Below are positions 25,301-35,946 of a DNA stretch of 64,000 nucleotides, piece by piece. A model generated the notes under the pieces. It ran no database searches. It was not told the origin of the DNA and saw nothing but the letters and a program-made list of their open reading frames with translations. The position numbers and the translations under genes were made by a program. The stretch is from Nepenthes gracilis (taxonomy: Eukaryota; Streptophyta; Magnoliopsida; Caryophyllales; Nepenthaceae). The first letter of the stretch is position 1, and every line of letters starts with the position of its first letter. The stretch covers positions 22,674,519-22,738,518 of the forward strand of contig BSYO01000005.1 of assembly GCA_033239525.1 (NCBI GenBank). Direction: 5' to 3'.

Positions 25301-28300
25301 ATTAATTAGAGTCTATGGTTAGGTCAGAGGCATTACGAAAAATAATGCGACCACTTCGCAAGTGCATGTAATATCAGTATCACTAATGGGTTAAGATCAA
25401 TAAACAATTGAGACAATGCAAGCCACTATTTATTTATATATATAAGTTTTTCTTTGAAACTTTATATGGTTCAGATAATGCAGACAAATATTACTAATCT
25501 ATTAAAATAATAAAGCAAGAATCAATTGCAATACAATTATATCCACTATAAAGGTAGTTATAGGATGCAAAATGGATAATAGATAATGTCAATGGCACAT
25601 GTAGATAAAACTAAATACTATTAAAAAAAGTAAAAATATGCTATCCAAAATAAAGTGAAATGAACGCACTTGGACAAGAAAGATGATCTGAACCGTTGGT
25701 ATGATGTGGCCTTGGATGGTGTGAGCTTTCTGTCCACTCTCTCCCTCCCTTTTTTGTTGCTTTTCTTTTTTTTTTTCACTTGTTTTTGCTTTTTTTTTTT
25801 TTATGTTTTGCTTTTGTTTTTTTTTCCTTTCTCCTCACAGCTAAACCCCAATAAAGTTTGCTTAAATAGAATGCAACAGGGTGGGGCTTCTACTTTTGGT
25901 GTCACTCGCGCTCTCCCTTTAGGCGGTGTTGGCGACGACAGCGCGATAAAGTTGAAGATGAGGATGAATTTGAAAACAAAGACGAAAAAGATGAAGGCGA
26001 ATACGAAGATGAAGACGAGGACGAAGACAATGAAGTGGAAGGCAATGAAGATGAAGATGAAGAATCAATACAACCCAATTTGTAACTTTCTCTCTCTATG
26101 AGATCTTATTTGAGATTTTTCTCTCTCTGAAGAAAGGTCAGCGTGGCGGCCAAGGTTTGGTGTGGCCAAGGTTTAGTTGGGCTTCGGCTTGGGTGTTCGG
26201 GTTAGGGTTTGATTTAATTGATGATGGTGGAAATTGGGTGCTGGGTTTTCGGGTGAGTGGTCGATTAGGGTTTTCGGATGGTTTGGATGTTTGTTTTGGA
26301 CGTGATTTGGCTTGGCAGCGATGATGGGAAAGGTTGTAGTGGTGGCGGTTAATGGCGATGTGAAGGATGGTTCTAGTGAGTTGATGGAGAGGATGAAGAT
26401 GTACATTGACTTCGGTGAGTTTGGCCACCGCTTTGTGTCAGCTGCTGTTGTGGCTGCTTTGTCTTACTGTCTCTTTGAATTTTTTTTTCAACTCTTTTTT
26501 TATTGAAGGAGAGGATGATTTATAGTGACTTTGGTGAGTTTGGCCACCGCTCTGTGTCGGTTGCTGCTGTGGCTACCCCGTCTCACTTTGCTGCTGTGGC
26601 CACCCTCTCTTCGACACAAGCTTTTAAAAAAAAACAGTTCTTGCCCTTCAAATTCAGTGGAAGTGGTTGTGCGGACCGGGGATTGACAAACTGGGTTTTA
26701 TTGGTTGTTAACAAGTGGGTCAATGGTGGTTGAGGTTAAGGCATGGCAGTCGGTGGCTTCACGGACAGTGGACAAAAAGCAATATGTAGTGGATCAGAAT
26801 AAGTTTCTGATACTAAATTTGATGTAGGGACAGAGGGTGGAGGGGACGAGAAGAAGAGGAAATTGAAAGGAGGAGAAAAAAAAGAAAAAGTGAACAAAGA
26901 GAAGTAGATATCAATAGAGAGAGAAGAAAATCATAGTTACTTAATATTTATTCAACTCATCAATAATACTTTTAACATTAAAGCTATAATCTTTATATAG
27001 AGAAATCATACTCCTAAATTAATTAGAAAATAAATATAATTTTCTAAAATAAGAAAATAATATGACATAATTTTTTAAAATAAAAAATAAAATCTTATAA
27101 AATAAAATCACTCAAAATCTTATAAAATAAAATCTTTGATCAAATAAAAAAATCAAAATCAAATAAATCTCAAATTACTTCTAATTTAGAATGTCCCTAA
27201 TATATGTATCAGTCTTATAAGCCCTGCACTCTGCTCTCAGCCTACATTTCCATGTCAGAATTATTTGAGTATTCTCTCTAGTTCGGTCTAGACATGTGGA
27301 GCAAGTAATGATTGAAACAAGAGGTGTTAAATGGGCCATGACGAGCTAATAAGGGATAAATATGTCCCTACTTCGCACAACACTTGATTTGCCTATGTTG
27401 GCCTTGGTGTGCCTGTATAAAAAAAATAAAAAAAATATGAAAAATAACATTATATAAAATGCTATTGAAAAATATATCACATTTTATTTATTTCATCGAA
27501 TATTTTCAATGTTATAATTTATAAAAGTAGAAAAAATATATCTAATGATAAATTATTTATTTATAAGCTTCACTTATATTTTTACTATTACCGCTTATGG
27601 AGTCATTCTCTTCACTGGAATTCAAAATGATTGTAATTTTGACATGATCTTGTGTGTTTAATCAATTTTTAAAGGGATGCACATTTCTATAGTTTTTGGT
27701 GTCATTCTACTTTTTTTTTGTCAACTACTCAATCCCCGGCACTAAAGGTTAATTTTGATCATACTATACTTGCTGATGGGGTTAAGAGATATTATGCCAT
27801 TGATGCGAACAGTGAAAATGTGTGCTCGTTAATCATTTACTAATTCAAAATCTTGAATTATGATCTACTACTTGTGAAGATGAAAACATGGTTAGATTGT
27901 AAATAGTGAATAAATTTAGTTGGTACTATATTTTTATTAATCAACTGTGTTCCACATCGATTTCATACTAAAAAAAGAAAATTTTGTCGGTCACCTTTGC
28001 TGCTGTTTGCTTTTTCTATTAGAATGGATGGTTTTGATATTGATTGTAGTGCATATAAGTTGTACTTTATATGCAAGTTGTAATATATGCGGTCCTTTAT
28101 TTCTTTTGTATTGTTGTCTATCCTTATGTTAATATAAAATTTTTCAAGACATATACATTCTATGTAAATTCACCCGGGGTCCATAATTATTGTGAGACAA
28201 GCTAACATTGGAGGATTTATCTAATATTTTATTTTTTTTAAAAAATATAGTTAATATAATATTAGTGAATATACTATTTTTAATAATTTTAATATTTACT

Positions 28301-29450
28301 TAAATTATTTATTTAAAATTTATATTTATCTTCATCGTAATTATTATATAGCTAAAATCATATTAGTCTTAAAAATGCATAAAGATATTAGTAAATGACA
28401 ATAATTGGCTAAACTGTAGATTTTGAGTGGTGTAATATATACTTGTAAGTTCGTTAGTAGTAAAATAAAATATTTTTAAAAATGTTTTAATTATTTTAAC
28501 TATCTTTCAATTGGTATTCATAATTAGTTTGGCAGTTGGGATATTTTTATCATGAAAGATGGTTAAAATAGAACATGAAGGATACATGGTCTCCAATTTC
28601 TAGTATATTGAGTTTCGTCATGTTAGGCAATTGATTTCTATCTTCTTATATAGCTTAGTTTGTTCTATCGATATAATGTTTTGAATTGCTACTTACAAAA
28701 AGATGTCCTAGTAAATAGAACAATGTTATCTATTTTCTTTACATGATGAGAAATAAATTGCAAAATATTATTGACACAAATGTTAATAATATGATATGCA
28801 CATTTTATATAGAATAATCCACCATTCAAAATTAAATAAAATTACTATTTGAATAAAGAAATAGTGAAATTATTATTTGATGTATTGTCAAAAATAATAT
28901 AAGAAATCTTATTAAATATCCCAAATTTATTTATAATAGTGTTAATTATTTTAAAATGTGGAAGTAATGTGTGGGTGTTTAAAAACTTTAAAACCAATAA
29001 TTCTTTATTATAATTCCTAATTTTTAGAAAATAAATGTGCTATATACAAATTTAAGGTAAATTATTATGTAATGATTATATATTATTAGTTAAAAAAAAT
29101 TAGATCTACATATATTATTCTGAAATTAATTTTTCTTTAAATTGTAAAAAACGACGGATAGTCTCATTTTTAACGGTGTGTCGGGATATGTTTACATATC
29201 TAAATTACAAACAATTCTACATGTAACTTTCAAACTTATAGTCTTTCAACATGAGAAAAGGGCTATTTGAGTAAATTATATATCTTGTTAGTCCTTTTTG
29301 ATTCAACATTTGGTCGTACAGAAAAACTCCTAGCCTACCCCACCCTAAAATGTAAGTTCGGTTTGAGTTGAGATTAATTTTTATCTTTTATTTTTTCATG
29401 TGCCGTTTTAGATATCTAGTACCTTTAGAACTTTCATTAGTGTGTATATA

Positions 29451-29486
<36 letters not shown>

Positions 29487-32400
29487 TGTATGTATATGAT
29501 CGTGTTGCACGCTGGCACGAAGGTTGGCACAGCATTGGGGTCTCCGAATCCCCTGTCTGGCATGGACTGAGGCATTGAGTCATACTATATACGGCTCAAC
29601 ACTGTTTATCATGGGTCGTGTTATACATGACCCAACACTATTCATCATACACTTTATTGAGTCGTGCCATGCCATGCTATGCCACAGGCGGCATGGGCTA
29701 GTTAACACTATGAAACCTTTGCTTAACCCTTCATCGTTTATCAATCACCCTCTTTATTTTTAGTAATAGTTAAAGTAGCTGAACTACACAATATGACCTG
29801 GAGACTTTTTGATTCATCGTGTTATTGCTCTAAGTTTATATACAATTGCATTGATTTTAGTAAAGGGTGCTTTATATACATGCAGTTTTCGGGTTAACGT
29901 TAGATGAAAGGTATTTCTGCTGTAGTTTTCCTTGCAAGGTCTGGGATGAGGTGATACTCATGATATTTTTGCTTGGGACATATTTTATTTAGCACTTTTA
30001 AAGATTTTAAATACTATTAGATGAGTTACTTTTATTGGCATTGGAAGCACATGACATTATGGCGGGGTAATGTATCACAATTAAATGAATCTTTTGCTTA
30101 TTTGATGGGATGGTTTAGAGATTATTTATGGTTAAACTTTTCACAACTCATGTGTATTGTTCTGCTTTCTTTCCTCTTTGCCATGTCTACTGTGGGGTTG
30201 TTGTATCTTTGTTTTTTTGTTCCTTTCTGTTGGCAATATGAGAGTTCTTTTTTATTAGGGTGGCCTAGTTTATCAAGTTTTCTGCGTCTTCGGCTTTGAA
30301 AAAAATTAGATATATATACCCCAACCTCTATACTTTAGATAGATTGTTTCTGTGGTTTGTGATCATGACTTTTAAGTTACAATGAAGCAACCTTATAATT
30401 ATCAGCAACGTAATATGTGTTATTTTTCAGAAAGAAGAAAATAAGCAACCCATCTCTTGACATCTGACAATAAAAAAAAAAATACCATATTTCACTTGAA
30501 ATATTATCCACCTAAATCTGGTAGTCAACAAAATTTATCAGAAGTGAATAATTCACCAGGTTTTTCTCTCAAATAGTCAAAATACAGCTAAACAATGCTG
30601 CCACAGTTCCCTGATATCAAAAAAAAAAAAAAAAAAATAAGGGTGCAATTGACAATTGTATTAATGTTATGGAATAATTTTGTAGTTTCACTTGTGGAAA
30701 TTGGATGCCAGCGGTGGGCGGGGGACTGGGGTTGGTGAGGAACTATGCTGGATTGATCCCTGCCTTTAAAGGTGCACGAGGTTTGTTTTGAATCCCCCAC
30801 CTTTGCCTATTGTCTTCATATATTTATAAGCAAGTTACAGATCAACCACAATGGATCTCTCCGTTACTTCCTTATTTATTTATTTTTTGGAGATCTGTTT
30901 TTTGGGTGTGCTGAGTATAGATCATTCTCATTACTCAAAACTTACAGGGATGTTGATGTAGGGAAGGAGAAATAGGGAAGGAAAGAAGAACAGAAATAAG
31001 GAAAGGGAAGAAGCTGAGAAGGGAATGGAGAAAATGGACAAGCGGAGATTACCATGGAAAAAGGAGATATAAGTCTCTTAGGGTCATTCAATTCATTGAT
31101 CATTATTTAAATAATAAAATTAGGACCCTTATATAGATGCACCTACTTTATTTTAGATTAATTAGGAAACAAATATAATTTTCTAAGTAATAACCATCTA
31201 AATTAAGAATATAATGAAAGCAAAATATAATCCTCTATATCTATCCTATTATATCAAAATTATAAAATTTTAGGAATATTTGAGATATGATAAAATATGT
31301 AATCAAATCAAATAAAATATTTGTATAAGTCTCAATAAATAAATCTCTCAGGTGCCTGTCTCAATTCTCTCGGGGTAGTGGAAGCTCGATCCTGTTAAGT
31401 AAGAATCCTAAAACTGCTTTCTTTAGTCTCCCAGCCATTGACTAAGTGGTTGTGTAATCATTTTTCTATGCCTGTAAATATGTGTAAGTGGTGGTAGAAA
31501 TCTAATAGCTTATGTTTACATCCTTAGGCTTGAATAGTTTTCTATAGTCTAAACAAAAGTTGAAAAACAGAAAATAAAAAGGAATATCTAATTATTAGAT
31601 GGTTTGTTAGCCAAGTAAAAGCACAAATCATTTTGGTTCAACACATGTCAACACCGATATGTTAGCCTGGAAAAGTGGTGCTTTTTAGCTTTAATGCATG
31701 ATGTTTTGATTAATTATAGAGAATTAGAAACCTTGAAGTATCCTGGATTCTTCTTCATCTCTCTTTCTGTCATTTCGGGAATTTTTCGGTCTACTTTTTC
31801 CAAACATTTTGACATTATATTCTAATAAAAATTTCTTTTTTTTTTTCTTTATTTCACAAGGATATAAGGGATTTAATTAAGTACTACAATAATGTCAGCA
31901 TTGTGTTTTCAAGATTGAGAGGAACACACTGAGAAGGAAAGAATGAAGGGTGTATATTTTCTGGACAAAGGTAGCGACCATCTTTTGATTGGTACTCTGT
32001 TCCTTGTAATGTCAGGTTTCTGAACTCCCTAATGAGAAAGAGGTTGTCTATGGAGCATTAGATAAATGGACAGCATGGGAGCTGGAGTTCCCATTAATTG
32101 CTGCTGCTAAGGCATTAATAATCTTTAAAAAGAGGAGCCAATGGGTGCGAGTAATTCAAGTAAGTTTGACTTTTCAATTTCTAAAGTTATAATGTTTTTT
32201 TTTTCCTTTTTTCTTTTGTCTATTCATGAACGTATGCCACCTGCATGATCTATGTGAGTTATGCTTTTAGATTTCGATTTTTCCTTCTTATATATAAGCA
32301 TGCATAACCTTTGGGAAGGACACTTGACACCGAAAATCCTGAAGCTAGTGACTCAGAAATCAATTGACTTATTGTTTGGTCATGGAATTTGCCAACTTAA

Positions 32401-34889
32401 AAACGACCTAACACACGGGTTGGGCAATCAAGTGATACTTAAAAAGTAAGGCTTTTAGTGATGAGACTACTAAGATGGAAGAGTGAGATGATCTAAAAGA
32501 TAAGGAATGAATATATTTATGGCTATCTAGAAGTACCATATAGAAGAGAAAAAAATTATTGAATGACAATTAGGTGATTTGAATACTTATAACCAGTTCA
32601 AATAAAATGTCGCTTAGAAAATCAAGATTTGGTTAAGGTTAGAGGCTAGAAGAAAGTGAGAGTTAGGCATAAAAAGCTTGAATGAGGTAACAAAAAAATG
32701 ATGTGATACTCACTGAAAAGATTGCAGTAGACCAGGGAAATGAATTCATCTAGCCGATCCCCACTTAGTGGGACTGTAAGGCTTCTTTTGTTTTCAGACT
32801 CTTGCCCATATCCTACATAAAATACATCTGTACAGTCAAGTTTTTGTACATTTATTTGGTTACATGTGTAGCATCATACCGAAGTATAACGTATAATCAT
32901 ACCCAAGGATAATGTGAACAGGCAAAGTGACAGTCTTTGAATCCTCATGGTTCTTATTCTTTCCTTCTTTAAAGCACAGTGATGAGGCTATTTTTGATAT
33001 GAGAAAAATGACACTGATCATTCGAACAACTAAAAAATGGGACTTGAAGTGATTTCGATATATTCACTTAAACTTTGTTGATCTCTGAGGATTTTTTTTT
33101 CCTCTGTTGATAGCATTTCTGTGCTTACAAGAGATTCCATGGATCAAGTGTGGTGGGCTTTGCTGAAAGTCAGAATGAACTTTAAACTTCAAAGCGAGAT
33201 TGCATGCTGATGTACATGTTGAGCAGGGTGTGTTTGTTGGCATTCTGAATCTAATGTTTTGTTTGTTCTATTTTAATAAATGAAATACTGGTGGAGTTCA
33301 AAATATTCTTGTAATTGATTCTATTATAGCTAGCCAGTTCCCTGTTAGGTATTATTGAAAATTGTTGTTTTTCATTAATGATTGAGAAACAAATTCAGTT
33401 ATGTGGTTTGCTGTTATGTTGTATGCATGGGTGTGTGGCAAATCTGGTAACTATGGACATCATGGTCGCTTATATTACTCCTATTCAATGAGGATACTTT
33501 TGTTGTTCTTAAGGATATTCAAAATGGGTTTGGCAGATATATAACGGTATTGGTTTTCAATATCAATATTTTTCAATATTACAATAAAATCACGATATTC
33601 CATTGTATTGGCTATATTTTGGCCGATACTTAAAATATTGGCCATTACACCCGATGTTTTCTATTGTATAGGCTGATGTTTGCCTTGAGGATCTAATTAG
33701 CAAAAGTTTGCATCCTATATGTATCACCCAATACAATTAATATCGATACGGTCATGATTAATAACGATACCCAATATTTTACATAAAATGATATATTTTA
33801 TGCATTTGTATCATTGCAATAAGAAGTTTTGGTGAATTATATATGATAATGAGTCATTTTCATGTTGAAGCTAGAAGGTTACTGACAATTTATGTTATCA
33901 GGTTGCCAAATGGATGCTGAGCAAAGGTCAAGGAGCAACAATGGCAACATATGATGCCCTTCTGTTGGCCTTTGATAAGGAAAGGAGGATAGATGAAGCT
34001 GGGTCTTTGTGGAACATGATTTTGAGCACACACACACGTTCAGTTTCCAGACGATTGTTCTCTAGGATGATCTCACTGTATGATCATCATGATATGCGGG
34101 AGAAGATTATTGAGGTGCCACAAACTCAACTTTGTGCTTTCTTTTTACTAGGACAGTCCAGTACATGAAATTCTAAATATGCATGGGTCCAAAAAAGGGT
34201 CGTATTACTATAAATCTATTATATATTATCTTACCTTATATTATAAAATATGCCATTTTGCTATTCAAATCCTTGACCACTAAATCATAAGGTGGCAACG
34301 AATTCTCAGATTGCTCTTTAGGATGATGTTACTGTATCATCATCACAATATGCAGGAAAAGATTATTGAGGTGCCACAAACTCAGTTTTGTGGTTTTTTT
34401 TTTTTTTTCTTTTTAAAAACTAGGGAATCTTGTTTTACAAAACTTACTCAGTGGGGGTCCGGAGAATTGTCATACAACTTTGAGTTTATTATACTTTGTC
34501 TGACCTTTGCATTATACGATTTGCCTTTTCCATGACTCAAAACTCCTCGACAATTAGATTGTAAGCCCACAGCACTACCGTCATGTTGAAACTCCTATTC
34601 TTTGACTAGTATGTGTCAAATTTGTGACCCAGAAGAATGTACATGATGCTAAAGAATTTGGGTTCTATGTGAAATCCAGGTGTTTGCTGATATGGAGGAA
34701 CTAGGCGTGAGACCCGACCAAGATACAGTAAGAAGGATAGCACATGCCTTCCAGAAACTCGGCCAAGAAGACAAGAAGCAACAGGTCCGGGAAAGATACG
34801 GGTGCAAGTGGAAGTATATCCATTTTGAGGGCGAGCGTGTTAGGGTGAGATCAAATCCATCCGATGATGAACAAAAGCTGGTCCGATAA
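19360..34889 (+). CDS. Pentatricopeptide-repeat protein, At4g18975-like, six exons
   Basis: Proposed exons: 19360-19422, 19509-19610, 20286-20378, 32016-32159, 33902-34114 and 34680-34889 (stop TAA). All are in phase 0 and give about 274 residues, close to the roughly 286 I recall for Arabidopsis At4g18975, whose wording it follows. Landmarks are [20 protein letters not shown] (exon 3), [20 protein letters not shown] (exon 4), [20 protein letters not shown] (exon 5) and [14 protein letters not shown] with [14 protein letters not shown] (exon 6). About two helical PPR units lie in exons 5-6, so it should bind organellar RNA, and the family member is annotated as chloroplastic. Exons 3-6 are firm. 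Exons 1-2 and the start are less so: the more usual-looking acceptor for exon 3 (20282) would break the frame with exon 2. Intron 3 spans 20379-32015 and is full of transposon remains. Confidence 0.87.
20733..21420 (+). repeat. Possible gypsy-type LTR fragment in PPR intron 3
   Basis: The sequence TGTGACGGATTACATCCCAAA followed by AT-rich TAATTAATTATC and TTAATCAATTGAC resembles the beginning of several plant Ty3-gypsy LTRs. No terminal CA partner, primer site or coding domain was found, so this is a resemblance only. Confidence 0.3.
21500..22436 (+). mobile_element. Solo LTR with minisatellite core, in PPR intron 3
   Basis: The LTR spans 21505-22431. It begins TGTTGGGCTTGGTCACTCCC and ends TTTGTCCAACCGGCATTGCC...CAACA. 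Both ends match the LTRs of the element at 49635-53277. Flanking five-mers are CAGGG (21500-21504) and TAGGG (22432-22436), a target duplication with one mismatch. The middle is a degenerate short tandem repeat. No internal region remains. Confidence 0.85.
21640..22045 (+). repeat. Degenerate minisatellite, GGAATG/GCCGGTATGGAA-type units
   Basis: About 400 bp built of 13-20-bp variants such as TACCGGTATGGAAT, GGCCGGTATGGAAT and TTCCGGAATGGA. Because the units lack stops on the other strand, two overlapping - strand frames of 110-135 codons stay open and read as repeated FHSG/IPF-like peptides. They are repeat artefacts. Confidence 0.85.
23200..23640 (-). repeat. LTR-like fragment with GC-rich GCTCGAGCGC repeats
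   Basis: It shows the same arrangement as the copia LTR at 2987-3907: a pyrimidine-rich TTCTCTCTC block (23277-23330), a TATA-like motif read on the - strand (about 23364-23374, TATAAATA), then a GC-rich segment (23380-23600) with GCGCTCGAGCGCG, GTGCTCGAGCGTCTCTCGAG and GGGCGGGAACATTCTAGGATT. Neither end is defined. It may be a truncated LTR of a related family. Confidence 0.55.
25870..26085 (+). pseudogene. Possible captured exon encoding an Arg-rich then acidic peptide
   Basis: A frame open from after the stop at 25867 to TAA at 26083-26085 reads [10 protein letters not shown] followed by about 40 residues that are almost all Asp/Glu ([20 protein letters not shown] and so on). It ends ESIQPNL. 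A pyrimidine-rich tract ending TTTAG at about 25917-25920 could be a splice acceptor. The composition differs sharply from the AT-rich surroundings. No start codon or companion exon is visible. It could be the acidic tail of a captured host gene or simply a GAAGATGAA repeat, and I do not recognise the protein. Confidence 0.3.
26387..26580 (+). repeat. Imperfect direct repeat of about 70 bp
   Basis: GAGAGGATG...GACTT-GGTGAGTTTGGCCACCGCT-TGTGTC followed by GCTGCTGTTGTGGCT occurs at 26387-26457 and again at 26509-26578 with a few substitutions. It lies in a G+C-richer stretch (26.1-26.7 kb) with no convincing protein. Confidence 0.7.
28680..29060 (-). pseudogene. hAT transposase relic
   Basis: Read on the - strand, in one frame with interruptions, the segment gives a degenerate [12 protein letters not shown], then [20 protein letters not shown], then [19 protein letters not shown]. 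These correspond in order to three adjacent landmarks of plant hAT transposases: the WKLQKRIL-F region, the I-T-DNAS-ND motif carrying a catalytic aspartate, and the RC-AHI-NL motif. Stops and AT-rich drift have destroyed the gene. The dimerisation domain and BED zinc finger were not found. Confidence 0.6.
29443..29498. repeat. Compound microsatellite (TA)n(TATG)n
   Basis: About seven TA repeats followed by about nine TATG repeats, inside the hAT relic. Confidence 0.95.
30954..31510 (-). repeat. Third copy of the TGATGTAGGG LTR-like repeat (solo)
   Basis: It begins TGATGTAGGGAAGGAG and follows 23792-24330 through the purine-rich block, TATATAGATGC, TTAATTAGGAAA, a GTCTCAATTCTC / GTATCAATTTTC match, GACTAAGTGGTTGTG and TATGTGTAAGTGG. 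No primer site lies beside it, so it appears to be a solo LTR. All three copies are in the same intron and orientation. Confidence 0.6.
34305..34405 (+). repeat. Duplicate of the 3' end of PPR exon 5 in intron 5
   Basis: It matches 34044-34140: the coding end and the following intron bases GTGCCACAAACTCA are both repeated. The copy still reads [21 protein letters not shown] in an open frame, against [22 protein letters not shown] in the real exon, and keeps the GAG|GTGCCA donor. A CAG sits just upstream. It is probably non-functional because splicing both in would duplicate part of a PPR helix, but it could act as a cryptic exon. Confidence 0.85.
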
Positions 34890-35946
34890 TTGTGTTCCAG
34901 TTGATTTTAAGCCGTCGTGTTACCTTATATTGCTGCCATGACAATCTTCCTATGTTGGTCATCAAAGTTGTGGCACTATGGCTACTTTGGGATTTCTGAT
35001 ATCATTTCATCCAACCTAAAGTTCTTACTAAATCTCACCGGGGTCATCATATTTTTGATTATTTTTAATATTTTAAACGGTTAGAATTTTATTATGACAG
35101 CTTTGATGGTTAGAATTATGACAATATATATTATTATTTTAGTTGTCTGAGTTATCAAAATGGAATAATTTTTTTTTATGCTCATTTAATCTCTTATGAG
35201 CAAAGCTATTTTAAGACAGTGCAAATTGGTCAGAGCTTAATGATTCCATGAATATGCTAGCGCAGTGAGTTTAGGACAGATCTATTCTCACATTTATTTT
35301 CTTCAAACTTTATTATTAATTTTTAAAAGTGTTATTCTTTTAGATTATTTGATTAAATTATTATTTCCCGTCATATTGGCACATTGTAACATATGGGTGT
35401 ATATCTAATCTTCATCGGATTGAGTTTTTATCAATTTTTTTATCGTTAGTACATGTTGGTTTATAGCGCCTTGGGCTAAGTCAAGTTTGAGAGTTGATTT
35501 GGAACATTTAAATTAGGCACCGGTGAGGTTAAAAGGATAGTCCGATGGATAAAGCTCTTTTTATTTGGAGATTTGGTGAACATTAAATAATGTTAATTTT
35601 GTTAGAGGCAATTTTATTTGGTATTATATAATAATTTGTTTTTTATATTTGAACTTGTGATATTTAAATCATATGATAATAATTTTATTAATTATAAAAT
35701 CTTATTGCAACATTGTGGCCATGGATCCTGAAAATCTTATAGTATTCTTTGTTGAAACTTGTGGTACTTTTGATATGGATTTCATTTTCTTAGTTAGAAA
35801 ATTGAAGAAAAATACGTGAAAAATTATACATATCTTTTGTCGAAAATTCTCAATTTTTTACTTATATAGTAAAAATTATACGTAAAACTATATTAAAACT
35901 GTGAAATTTGTACTCAAAATTTGTATGGTTAAAGTGGGTTTATGTT
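34890..35946. other. Downstream region of the PPR gene, no further gene seen
   Basis: The first few hundred bases are probably 3' untranslated sequence. The rest is AT-rich with nothing recognisable. Confidence 0.45.

Larger units (their letters stand above)
23792..27216 (-). mobile_element. Probable non-autonomous LTR element in PPR intron 3
   Basis: Two similar segments, 23792-24330 and 26820-27216, both begin TGATGTAGGG and share a purine-rich stretch, ACTTTTAACA-TAAAGCTATAAT-like sequence, TTATATAGAGAAATC and AAAATAAAAAATAAAATCTTAT. Just left of the second copy, TCTGATACTA (26806-26815) reads on the - strand as TAGTATCAGA, a slightly altered initiator-tRNA primer site. This fits a - strand element with its 5' LTR at 26820 and its 3' LTR at 23792. 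The interior of about 2.5 kb has no retroelement protein domains. Some of it (25.9-26.7 kb) looks like captured plant sequence. The right LTR is shorter, and no target duplication was found. Confidence 0.5.
27322..29710 (-). mobile_element. hAT-superfamily DNA transposon relic in PPR intron 3
   Basis: The left end AGGTGTTAAATGGGCCATGACG (27322) and the complement of the right end, TAGTGTTAACTAGCCCATGCCG (to 29710), are terminal inverted repeats of about 22 bp that match at most positions. The flanks GAAACAAG and TGAAACCT share TGAAAC with a one-base offset, which weakly suggests an 8-bp target duplication. The right subterminal region is rich in GTGCCATGCC-type repeats, typical of plant hAT elements. 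A transposase relic lies inside on the - strand. Confidence 0.6.

Noticed and set aside
30021..30299. + strand frame of 92 hydrophobic codons
   Set aside because: It lies inside the large PPR intron, is T-rich (hence Leu/Phe-rich by composition), and has no flanking gene signals.
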